From the NCBI GenBank assembly GCA_963814985.1, contig CAWFFV010000010.1, positions 1-8,824 of the forward strand: a stretch of DNA of 8,824 nucleotides. The letters run 5' to 3'. Made by a program: the position numbers and the translations under genes. Positions 1-7,183 of this stretch are shown here, in pieces. The notes under the pieces are model-generated. The model worked only from the letters and a program-made list of their open reading frames with translations, made no database searches and was not told the origin of the DNA. Each line of letters begins with the position of its first letter. The stretch's first letter is position 1. Source of the stretch: CAWFFV01 sp963814985 (lineage in GTDB: Bacteria > Chloroflexota > Ktedonobacteria > Ktedonobacterales > Ktedonobacteraceae).

Positions 1-25
1 AGTAACCAACAGTGATTGAAAATGT

Positions 26-40
26 ATGAAAACGTTTCCA
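26..40. promoter_or_regulatory. LacI-family/cre-like operator (putative)
   Basis: The bases ATGAAAACGTTTCCA form a pseudo-palindrome around a central CG (TG-AAACGTTT-CA, with one mismatched pair). They fit the CcpA cre consensus WTGNAANCGNWNNCW and the general LacI-family operator shape. The site lies about 35 bp upstream of the -35 box at 75-80. No regulator gene is visible, so the assignment rests on the match alone and could be chance in AT-rich DNA. Confidence 0.25.
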
Positions 41-53
41 AGCATATCCCCAG

Positions 54-88
54 GCATACATTTTCAAGAAAACCTTGAAAATGTATGC
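54..88. repeat. Perfect 15-bp inverted repeat
   Basis: The arms GCATACATTTTCAAG (54-68) and CTTGAAAATGTATGC (74-88) are exact reverse complements separated by 5 nt (AAAAC). Thirteen bases of the right arm (TTGAAAATGTATG) occur again as a direct copy at 16-28, so the motif is present three times in 75 bp. The right arm contains the -35 box of the adjacent promoter. This suggests an operator, or a subterminal hairpin of the transposon whose remains follow. It lacks the GC stem and U tract of a terminator. Confidence 0.75.
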
Positions 89-103
89 ACAAAGATGATA
101 TAA
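75..103 (+). promoter_or_regulatory. Sigma-70-type promoter overlapping the palindrome
   Basis: A -35 TTGAAA (75-80), a 17-nt spacer and a perfect -10 TATAAT (98-103) predict a start near 110 on the plus strand. The -35 lies inside the right arm of the inverted repeat, so a protein bound there would block RNA polymerase. The only downstream coding remains are those of the tnpB pseudogene, so the promoter either drove that element or has outlived its original gene. Confidence 0.6.
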
Positions 104-134
104 TTTATGCATGGGAAAAGAGAAACGGTACTCA

Positions 135-156
135 GTACGCTTTCCAGAAAGCGTGC
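135..156 (+). repeat. Hairpin in the leader upstream of the tnpB remains
   Basis: GTACGCTTT (135-143) pairs with AAAGCGTGC (148-156) across a CCAG loop: nine pairs with one T-G wobble. It lies just downstream of the predicted transcription start. IS200/IS605 elements carry subterminal hairpins recognised by TnpA, so this could be the left-end structure of the dead element. No tnpA gene or right-end partner was identified, so that role is speculative. Confidence 0.3.
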
Positions 157-219
157 TTAAGCAAAACAAAAAGGGCGCAAGAGGATAATCGTTCTGTCAA
201 TGGTGAGATTGTCTTGATT

Positions 220-1406
220 GTGCATACGTATCTGGAAGAACAAAAAGGGAAACGGCGTCGTGTTACTCTGCAAAAAGATCAAGCTTGAAGTCAGAAGCAA
301 GATGCTGCAACGCTTGAGTTTATGCAGGGCAAGTGCAGAGGCCTGTACAACTGGCTCGTCATGCGTTTGCGCGCTGCATAGAAGTCGAACTTTGCCGGAC
401 TGAAAAAATCTCTCCAAGAGAAAAATAAAGCCTTTGATCCCAAGTTAAAGCAGGTCTACGGCAAGCTTTGGCTAGGTCTATTATCGTCTTGATGGTGCCA
501 TGAAAGCCTTTTTCCGGCGTGTTGAAGACCAGAAACGCCAGGATTTCCGCGAGTGCGTCCGCGCCACTGCTTTTTCACGCTGTGCTACCCCGCGATGTAC
601 ATCAAAATACAAGGGAACATCCTCATTTTACCGACAGGTGGAGGTGGCAAACATGGACCCAAGCGCTTTCCCAACATCGCGGCAATGCTCACGGAATACC
701 CCCTGCTGGCTTTCGTGAAGGGCAATTAGCCGGGATGCACGCGGCCGACGCCGCCTCATTCAGTTACCATCATCGTGAGCAAGAGCCGCAATCAGGCAAT
801 GTCGACGCCTTGATTTGGGCGTCAGACCCTGGCGACAGGGGTGAACGGCAGAGCAGAGCTATATCACGTCGTCGATTCAAAGGTGCCAGTGGTAACAAGC
901 AATTAGATACGATCAGATCGAAGCGAGACAAATGAAGAAGAAGTCTCGTCGCTACATCCATCTGTCGAAGGTGTACAAGCGCGTTTCGGAGAAGAAGCGC
1001 AACAGACAACGAGACTCTCTGCACAAAGCCAGCCATTCATCACGCACAAACTGGTCAGAGAACTGTTGTGATTGGTGATTTGAGTCAGAGGCAGATGGTC
1101 ATGAAAGAGCACAGGAACCAACAAGCACCTGAATAGGGCAATCTTCAGATTGGGGACTGTACACCTTCGTTCAAATGCTTGCTTACAAATGCTTGCTGTA
1201 CGGGAAAGAACTGGTCTTCCTGATCGAACGCAACACATCAAAGCAGTATAGTAGCTGTGGAAACCTGCAAGCGATGCCACTGTGGAAGAGAACCTATTGT
1301 TGGGTACAATACGGACTCGTCCATGGATCGCGACGAGAACAGCGCGATCAACATTTTGACGAGGTTCCTTGCTCGGCTACAGCCACACACTCTCGAAGAG
1401 TGCTGA
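220..1406 (+). pseudogene. tnpB: Decayed tnpB / OrfB (IS200/IS605- or IS607-type RNA-guided nuclease)
   Basis: TnpB is the RuvC-like, zinc-ribbon nuclease of IS200/IS605 and IS607 transposons. Fragments in all three frames line up in the expected order. An N-terminal part (about 261-480, frame 1) contains KCRGLYNWLVMRLR and is broken by TGA 286 and an in-frame TAG after RLRAA. A central part (about 700-935) contains FSYHHREQEPQSGNV, and a RuvC-I-like DLGV lies at 812-823 in another frame. A basic stretch follows at about 937-1040 (KKKSRRYIHLSKVYKRVSEK). RTVVIGDLSQRQMV comes next near 1050, then SDWGLYTFVQML and a degraded zinc ribbon (YSSCGNLQAMPLWKRTY). The RuvC-III-like DRDENSAINIL starts at 1326 and the frame ends at TGA 1404-1406. 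Several zinc-ribbon cysteines are lost and at least five frame changes are needed, so no nuclease can be made. No tnpA is visible and the 5' limit is approximate. Confidence 0.82.
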
Positions 1407-1509
1407 GTACTGTAACGTCTTGTCAGGTTGTAGTGCTACTGAGGCACATCTCGCGAGGCAATACAGAAATTACTACGTTTGAATACGTTTTGAAAGGCAG
1501 AGACACAAT

Positions 1510-1789
1510 ATGTATGTTTATTATGTTCTGCGCGGTACTCAGGAAGAAAAAGTCGTAGAACTCGATGGTGACCTGAATGAAGAGCAATATCCAGATGTGG
1601 ATCTTGGCGATGGTCCAGCTATTATTAACTCATTTAGTCAAGAAAATTCGAGCAGAAGGTGTTGCTGGAGAATGGGGAGAATGCGATCTTACAGACTCCT
1701 TCTTCGATCAGGAAGACAATTATATTTACTTTAACGGGCGTTGGATGCGCCGCTCAGATGCACCCTGGCGCAAAGATCGGGACAATTAG
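1510..1789 (+). pseudogene. Small hypothetical protein, probably frameshifted (about 92 aa when joined)
   Basis: The product is not recognised. From ATG 1510 the first frame reads as an acidic, coding-like segment (MYVYYVLRGTQEEKVVELDG onward) as far as about 1641. Beyond that it turns into an Arg/Cys-rich sequence typical of a wrong frame. The neighbouring frame (1643-1789) supplies a more plausible end, KIRAEGVAGEWGECDLTD onward to WRKDRDN and TAG. A single-base change near 1641-1648 (AAGAAAATT) would join the halves into about 92 residues. No signal peptide, membrane segment or known motif is seen, and the ribosome site is weak (AAAGG, about 12 nt upstream). It lies between the tnpB remains and the asparagine-synthase pseudogene, 94 bp before the latter. 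A programmed shift or two unrelated short ORFs cannot be excluded. Confidence 0.4.
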
Positions 1790-1883
1790 CACCAGATATT
1801 TTCAGATAGTGGTTTGCCACCAAAACCTCACTAACCAGGTGGTAAAAACAGAGTTAACATTCATTGGTGATAGGAAGAAGCAT

Positions 1884-3481
1884 ATGCCAATACTTGCAGG
1901 ATGGCTCACTGGTGAACAGGTACCACAGGAAATTATGGAACAGACTCTGATGACAATGAGTGATGTGCTCGGTCGCCATGGAGGAGAGCCTGCCCGTATG
2001 GTAGAACCAGGAGCAGGCTTGCTCGTCTTCTCCGATATGGGCCATGCCATGCAGCGCAACGACGATCCACCCATCCTTGATTGGGTTCCAGATCGCCGCA
2101 CACTGGTATACCGCCGCCCACTCTCGGGAATACACGCACTCTACTACATCACAGACTGGCCCGCTCAGGGTAATCTTCTCTTTGCCAGCGAAATCAAGGC
2201 CCTCCTCGCAGTCGGTGTGCCACGACGCCTGCATCTACCATCTCTCGACGCACTACTACGTTATGGTTTTATCCCGGCACCCTGGACGGCCTTCAAAGAT
2301 ATCCATGTGGTACCTGCTGGCTCCATTCTACGCTGGCAACGAGCAAAAACAGTGGTAAACCAATCCACAGTATTACCACCTGGACGAACCGCTAACACAC
2401 ACAGATGCACTGGAACAGCTTCAGACACTCCTCAATGACGCGACAACAGGTTTACTCCCCCCACATGAACAACTTGTCGCTTTGACTGGCGGCAACGGTC
2501 CCTCAGCTCTCTCCACGGCATTAGCGGCTCAGCATACCCAAACGCCGTTTACAATAGCTTCTCTTGGCTATAAGAAGTCCATGAGGGCAAAAGTATGGGA
2601 AGATGCGGAGTCTCTTGCTACTGCTTGCCAACGTCCATTTTTAGCGGTTACAGGGGTTGATCAGCCAGAGTTCTGGATCGCAGCAATTAGCCGGGTTGGA
2701 ATCTCCCAGCATTGATACCAGACCCCTGGCACTGCACCAACTATTACATACTGCCACAGTAGAGACAGAAGCACGCGTAGCCGATTAGCGGGCTGGGAGC
2801 ACATCTGTTGTCTGGCACACAGGCAAACAAACTTGCAGATCAAACATCAGCAGAGTCGCAAGATATGCTGAGTTGGTACAGTCAAACGCTCCACACGAAG
2901 TCAGGCAAGGGGGGATCTCGACTCTGGTCAAAGGATGCGGCAATATCACTTCAGCAAGAGGAACCCTGGGAAGACTCTTTACAGGCACGTAAGTTGGCAC
3001 GACATGCAGCACAGTTTAGTGAGAAGAGGCAGGGATGGTATTATCTTGATCTGCATTTGCGTTTACCAGATTATGTGGTAAATATGGCACAACAGTTAGC
3101 AATGCAAGAAAGCCTGGCTGTACGCTCACCCTATCTCAATACGCATGTGATGGATATGCTGACTCGTCTCCCCGCAGCTCTACAGGATGGGACAGCGAAA
3201 GATTCGCTTCTCACATTGTTAGCACAGCGCTACATACCAGATAGTGTAGAGACACAATCCAAACTACCACTTATTGCCCCCACAGCATCACTTTTCAAAG
3301 TTGCAGATTCTGATTTGCTCAGACAGACGCTTTCTACGGAGGCGTTACAGGCTATAGGAATTTTTGATCCACTGGTGGTAAAGGGGTTGCTCGAAAAGAA
3401 GAGGGATGAGGCGGCTTTGCGGGAACTGCTGCTGGTATTTACGACGCAGTTGTTATGTCAACTTTTTGGGGCAGGATTGTA
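1884..3481 (+). pseudogene. Asparagine-synthase-like amidotransferase (AsnB / lasso-cyclase type), degenerate
   Basis: Intact relatives have an N-terminal glutamine-amidotransferase-like domain and a C-terminal ATP-pyrophosphatase domain that adenylates a carboxylate for amide formation. Here ATG 1884 has a good ribosome site (AGGAAG, 1872-1877). The first segment starts MPILAGWLTGEQ, with no Cys2 glutaminase nucleophile, and includes LLFASEIKALLAVG and GFIPAPWTAFKDIHVVPAGS. The frame changes near 2360 to give YYHLDEPL and the PP-loop region ALTGGNGPSAL. Further changes occur near 2685, 2736 and 2779, and frame 3 also has TAG codons at 2688 and near 2757. The last segment carries GAHLLSG in place of GADELFGG, then RLPDYVVNMAQQLAMQESLAVRSPYLN, ending at TAG 3479-3481. 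The order and length (about 530 residues) are those of a full gene. The missing Cys2 and MPILAGWL start recall RiPP lasso cyclases, but no precursor or leader-peptidase gene is present. Confidence 0.8.
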
Positions 3482-3497
3482 GTACTTGAGCTCACAT

Positions 3498-4145
3498 TTA
3501 CGTCAGATCAAACAACCGGCAAAGCCAATCCATGAGTTGTTGAGCACATGGTGCATTCGCATCAAAATAACGTCTTGTAATAGCCAGACCCATCGGAGAA
3601 CCTGGTTTTTCCTGCCAGGCAAGCCAGGTATGGAGATGTGCTTTGATTGTATGAGAAGGAGAGAAACGACGCTCTTGCAACGAAACATCTTGTATAATCT
3701 GCTCTGCCATTGTCCAAAGTAAACTGCTCGAATCAGGTATCAGAAAACTAACAAAATCTTCTAGCATACCTGGAAGCTTATTGTTGGGCATGAGCCAAAT
3801 ACCAACTGTCGGTCGTTTACTCTGTTGGATGATGGTCCCATTAGCATCAGGTTCTAGTGGCACTGAGTCATAACCCGCATCGCTCAAAATATTCCGCAAG
3901 CATTGCCAGCGAGCAGCAAGATCAATATCAGCATCCACGACTATACCCAGCCGATTCAGTCCAGTTCGTATAAGTTCAACATCAAGTGTTTCCAGCAGTT
4001 TATCAATCCCCTCTTTATTTTTAATCTTAAATCGCTCAGGGATATTATGATGCGTCAACAGACTGTAAAATACATGTTCATCATCTTTTCCTTCAACCAA
4101 CAGATAGTTTTTAGATCCTTCACTACTGGACAGGTCACCATTCAT
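3498..4145 (-). CDS. DUF3226-like TOPRIM-domain protein, partner of the upstream ATPase
   Basis: This is a complete 215-residue protein. Its N-terminal TOPRIM signature has the conserved Glu in LLVEGKDDEHVF (E18) and the DxD pair in GIVVDADID (D71, D73), the metal-binding residues of OLD-type nucleases and topoisomerase/primase folds. From family memory, GIWLMPNNKLPGMLEDF (115-131), KAHLHTWLAWQEKPGSPMG (168-186) and a terminal WLCRLF match DUF3226. I prefer ATG 4145 because GAGGTG lies 8 nt upstream; the in-frame TTG at 4151 is only 2 nt from that site. The ATPase stop TGA (4150-4148) is 2 nt from the ATG, so the genes are an operon with likely translational coupling. By analogy with split OLD and PARIS systems it may be the nuclease effector controlled by the ATPase. 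That function is inferred; the fold call is strong. Its 3' end faces the decayed synthase gene, and no terminator was seen. Confidence 0.85.
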   Translation of the reverse strand: MNGDLSSSEGSKNYLLVEGKDDEHVFYSLLTHHNIPERFKIKNKEGIDKLLETLDVELIRTGLNRLGIVVDADIDLAARWQCLRNILSDAGYDSVPLEPDANGTIIQQSKRPTVGIWLMPNNKLPGMLEDFVSFLIPDSSSLLWTMAEQIIQDVSLQERRFSPSHTIKAHLHTWLAWQEKPGSPMGLAITRRYFDANAPCAQQLMDWLCRLFDLT

Positions 4146-4147
4146 GT

Positions 4148-5260
4148 TCAACGCACCTCAATCTGCTCACGGGTGGCGATACCCACCTTTCGTTCATCGA
4201 ACAACGTAACAACCATCTCACCTTCTTTATTTTCCAAACGAAGTAACATCCCTGTTTTTTGTCCACTTTCTTGTGCAGCCACCTGAAAAGCGCTAATACA
4301 ATCCCAACTATGCGTAGTAGCAAAAACCTGAATATTGAGGTGATGTGCAAGCCTAAAAACAAGACGCCATATATCAGGCTGTACAGAATAGTGAAGACCA
4401 TTTTCGATCTCATCAATAAGCAGTATTCCGTCTTTGGTATTCACTAAGGCCAGAGCAATGCCAAGGGTACGTAACATCCCATTACCCAAACTACGCAATG
4501 GTACAGGGTTATCAATACTGGCAACTTTGACAATAATAGCACGCGTAGAAGCCGACTCCCCTATGATATTTAGGGCTTCTACTCCTGGAGCAACTATACG
4601 TAAAGAGAAAAGCACATCTTTCTCTAGCGGTGTCAATGAAATATTGCTCCACAGTTCACCTATTTGCCTTTTAGTCAGGCCATTAGCCTCTATAAAAACA
4701 TTATTGATCTCTCTAAGATCTGATCCAAGTAATCTCGGTGAAACAAGAGGCCCCGGTTTAAGTGGATAATCCAGCTTCATTTGCTCCCCTAGCTGGACTG
4801 TAAACCGAGGAACATGACTATCAACAAGATCATCATCATCAAACAGAGTTAGTTGTACCCTACGGCGTCCCTCTCTATCAAGCTGCAAAGTATACCAATC
4901 TATCCCTAAAGACAACGTATCATCTGCCGATTTGACAGGTCCAATACGGATAGGCTCCGTATTCATTTCAATGTCTGAGCGCCCATAGAATAAGTATCTA
5001 AGAGACGAAAGCATTTTTTCAACATCTGTGTAACGGTTTGAAGAGGATTTAATGCTTTCGTCCCGTTCTCTCAAAATTTCCCATATCAATGGAGGGTAAG
5101 CCCTACGAGCATAAAGCCGTAAAGCCTCTAGAAGACTCGACTTACCAACATTATTTTTCCCCACAATCAGATTGACCCGGCCTAACTGCCCAATCTGTAA
5201 ATGGCGGAAGCCACGAAATCCTTGAATTTCAAGCGAGTTCAGGATGAGGTTTCCCATCAT
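4148..5260 (-). CDS. OLD/RecF-like AAA (ABC-type) ATPase
   Basis: This 370-residue protein has a complete ABC/SMC-like ATPase core. It starts with SLEIQGFRGFRHLQIGQLG, typical of the AAA_15/AAA_21 and OLD group. The Walker A is GKNNVGKSS (34-42), the signature-like loop is SLGNGMLR (257-264), the Walker B is ILLIDE (279-284), and ATTHSWD carries the switch His317. There is no TOPRIM domain within it; that activity is encoded separately by the next gene. ATG 5260 is followed at once by ATG 5257, and the purine-rich GAGGAAGAGGA upstream suits either, so the true length is 369 or 370. An extended -10 promoter precedes it. In OLD, Gabija and PARIS systems such ATPases form scaffolds that sense infection and control a TOPRIM nuclease. 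A similar role here is an inference from gene pairing. Alternatives are a DNA-repair or plasmid-restriction role. Confidence 0.9.
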   Translation of the reverse strand: MMGNLILNSLEIQGFRGFRHLQIGQLGRVNLIVGKNNVGKSSLLEALRLYARRAYPPLIWEILRERDESIKSSSNRYTDVEKMLSSLRYLFYGRSDIEMNTEPIRIGPVKSADDTLSLGIDWYTLQLDREGRRRVQLTLFDDDDLVDSHVPRFTVQLGEQMKLDYPLKPGPLVSPRLLGSDLREINNVFIEANGLTKRQIGELWSNISLTPLEKDVLFSLRIVAPGVEALNIIGESASTRAIIVKVASIDNPVPLRSLGNGMLRTLGIALALVNTKDGILLIDEIENGLHYSVQPDIWRLVFRLAHHLNIQVFATTHSWDCISAFQVAAQESGQKTGMLLRLENKEGEMVVTLFDERKVGIATREQIEVR

Positions 5261-5329
5261 AAATCCTCTTCCTCTATATCAAAGCAAACCATCTTATTGC
5301 CTTTGCACACTATTGTGAACGTTGCAGCT

Positions 5330-5338
5330 ATTATACCA
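5330..5338 (-). promoter_or_regulatory. Extended -10 promoter of the ATPase/TOPRIM operon
   Basis: Read on the minus strand, TGGTATAAT (5338-5330) is a perfect extended -10 (TGn-TATAAT). It predicts a start near 5323 and a leader of about 60 nt. No good -35 lies at 16-18 nt, which is common for extended -10 promoters. A short palindrome-like CACACTATTGTG (5306-5317) lies just after the predicted start and could be an operator, but this is weak. Confidence 0.5.
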
Positions 5339-5388
5339 TGTTTGTTTTTGCATCTCCTCAAACCATCACCCCAGCAATATCCCCACAT

Positions 5389-5423
5389 AAAAATGTCCAG
5401 GGCCTGCTCTGAAGCCCTGGACA
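5389..5423 (-). terminator. Rho-independent terminator of the acyl-CoA synthetase gene
   Basis: A 10-bp GC-rich perfect stem (5394-5403 with 5414-5423, GTCCAGGGC pairing with GCCCTGGAC plus an outer T-A pair) has a 10-nt loop. On the minus strand it is followed by ATTTTTA. It lies about 23 bp past the synthetase stop codon and upstream of the ATPase promoter, so it separates the two transcription units. Confidence 0.85.
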
Positions 5424-5445
5424 AACGATACAAACCCCACAATAA

Positions 5446-7083
5446 CTAGCTCTTCCCCGATACATAATGCATCTCGTAGCGACCCCTGAGCACCTTCTTA
5501 TCGAATTTACCCACACTCGTTTTGGGAACCGCATCGATGAACACTACATCATCAGGAAGCCACCATTTAGCAACCTGGGGACGCAGATGCTCGATAATCT
5601 CTTCTTTTGTGATCTTTCCCACGAATTCGGGCTTGGCTACGACAAAGGCCAGGGGCCGTTCTGACCAGGTTGGATGCGGGGTACCTACGACACATGCCTC
5701 CAACACTTTAGCATGTCCCATAATCAAACCTTCTAGTTCAACTGAGGAGATCCATTCACCACCTGATTTCACAAGGTCCTTGGTGCGATCAACAAACTGA
5801 AGCATTCCATCTTCATCAACTACCGCAACATCTCCAGTACGTAGCCAGCCATCAGCAAATTTGGCATCGAATTCGCTATCGTTGTAGTAAGCACGCGCAA
5901 TCCAGGGACCACGTACCTGTAGTTCACCAAAGGCTTGACTATCCCAGGGAACTTCTTGTCCCGTCTCAATACTCACCACACGGAAATCAACTCCTGGCAA
6001 GACCGTACCCTGCTTGGCTTTGATACGAAACTGCTCTTCCAGTGACAATTCTTCATGATGTTTACGTAAATGGCAAATTGACGCCAAAGGAGAGGTTTCG
6101 GTCATTCCCCAGGCATGCACAAGGTTAATATTCTTATGATATAGCCCTTCGATTAAAGATATCGGAGCAGCAGCGCCACCACAATAAATACCACGGAGTG
6201 CAGAAAGATCAATCGACTTATCCTCTTTCCCTAACAAGTGCAAGAAGCCAATCCAGATTGTCGGGACACCTGCTGCAACAGTCACACGCTCCTGGGACAT
6301 AAGTTGAGCTATTCTGAGTGGGTCCATAAAGCGCCCCGGCAAGACCAGTTTTGAACCAGTCAGGGCTGCCGCATGAGGAAAGCCCCAGGCATTTGCATGA
6401 AACATCGGCACAATAGGCAGTGTCACATCACGCTCAGAGAGGGCCGGGCCATCAGCAAGACCAATACCCATAGAATGCAAAAAGATCGAGCGATGACTAT
6501 AGACAACCCCTTTAGGGTTTCCGGTTGTGCCAGAGGTATAACACATTGCAGCAGCACTGTTTTCATCGAGGGCAGGCCACTTATACATAGTCGGTTGACC
6601 AGCAATAAAAGCCTCATAATCAACTGAGGGTTGCAGTTTACTCGTTGGCTGAGGTCCATCGCCCATAATGACATACAGCTTTACGGTTGGCAGTTGATCT
6701 GCCAAAGCTTCCAGAGCTGGCACAAGATCTGCATCGACAAAGATGATCTTGTCCTGGGCATCGTTGACAATGTAAACTAACTGCTCAGCAAAGAGACGAA
6801 TGTTAAGCGTGTGCAGAACAGCCCCCATACAGGGAACAGCAAAATAGAGTTCAAAATGGCGGTAAGTATTCCACCCAAAGGTTGCGACACGCTCTCCTTC
6901 TGTAACTCCCGCCTGTTGAAGCGCATGAGCAAGTTGCATGGAGCGCTTGCCCCACTCACCATAGGTATAGCGATGTGGTTCACTCTCGGTCTGTGTCACA
7001 ATTTCTTTACGTGAAAAAATACGTGTGGCACGGTCAAACGCATGCTGTAAAGTCAGGGGATAATCCATCATCAAGCCTTGCAC
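5446..7083 (-). CDS. Long/medium-chain fatty-acyl-CoA synthetase (AMP-forming ligase)
   Basis: It activates a fatty acid with ATP to an acyl-adenylate and transfers it to CoA, feeding beta-oxidation or lipid synthesis in the cytoplasm. The 545-residue product carries the ANL-family motifs in order: phosphate loop YTSGTTGNPKG (182-192), HAWGMTETSP (323-332), GWLRTGDVA (412-420), hinge and CoA-site DRTKDLVKSGGEWIS (432-446) and the catalytic lysine in PKTSVGKFDKK (K526). From memory it resembles the Thermus enzyme TTHA0604 over its whole length, including FAVPCMGAVLHTLN and PMFHANAW. I choose GTG 7083 because a perfect AGGAGG lies 8 nt upstream. The longest frame would begin at ATG 7158, but that codon overlaps the likely -10 box. 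ATG 7071 or 7068 are alternatives. The gene is monocistronic, with its own promoter and terminator. Exact chain-length preference cannot be read from the sequence. Confidence 0.95.
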   Translation of the reverse strand: MQGLMMDYPLTLQHAFDRATRIFSRKEIVTQTESEPHRYTYGEWGKRSMQLAHALQQAGVTEGERVATFGWNTYRHFELYFAVPCMGAVLHTLNIRLFAEQLVYIVNDAQDKIIFVDADLVPALEALADQLPTVKLYVIMGDGPQPTSKLQPSVDYEAFIAGQPTMYKWPALDENSAAAMCYTSGTTGNPKGVVYSHRSIFLHSMGIGLADGPALSERDVTLPIVPMFHANAWGFPHAAALTGSKLVLPGRFMDPLRIAQLMSQERVTVAAGVPTIWIGFLHLLGKEDKSIDLSALRGIYCGGAAAPISLIEGLYHKNINLVHAWGMTETSPLASICHLRKHHEELSLEEQFRIKAKQGTVLPGVDFRVVSIETGQEVPWDSQAFGELQVRGPWIARAYYNDSEFDAKFADGWLRTGDVAVVDEDGMLQFVDRTKDLVKSGGEWISSVELEGLIMGHAKVLEACVVGTPHPTWSERPLAFVVAKPEFVGKITKEEIIEHLRPQVAKWWLPDDVVFIDAVPKTSVGKFDKKVLRGRYEMHYVSGKS

Positions 7084-7156
7084 GGGAAGAACCTCCTCAG
7101 CGAAGTTAAAGCACATATAACACTCTGAAGGCACCAGATAGTGTAACCTCAATGGC

Positions 7157-7183
7157 ATTATACACTACTTTTCACCCAAACAA
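7157..7183 (-). promoter_or_regulatory. Promoter of the acyl-CoA synthetase gene with flanking inverted repeat
   Basis: On the minus strand a perfect -10 TATAAT (7162-7157) has TTGTTT (7183-7178) as its best -35, with a short 15-nt spacer. The predicted start is near 7150, about 67 nt before GTG 7083. TAGTGTA (7139-7145) and TACACTA (7161-7167) form a 7-bp inverted repeat across the -10 and the start. This is a plausible operator for a repressor of fatty-acid metabolism, but it matches no named consensus that I can assign. Confidence 0.5.

Noticed and set aside
85..288. A 67-codon plus-strand ORF starting inside the palindrome
   Set aside because: Its ATG lies upstream of the -10 box at 98-103, so it would not be transcribed from that promoter. 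Its 3' part belongs to the tnpB remains.
1510..1789. A lasso-peptide precursor for the synthase pseudogene
   Set aside because: No leader with a Thr at -2, no Gly-led core with a suitable acidic residue, and no B1/B2 genes are visible.
722..2695. The 13-nt match GCAATTAGCCGGG at 722-734 and 2683-2695
   Set aside because: About one such match is expected by chance in a window this size, and the two sites have no common structure around them.
3903..4769. Plus-strand and alternative minus-strand open frames over the ATPase/TOPRIM operon
   Set aside because: They overlap two genes with clear family motifs and show no motif or ribosome site of their own.
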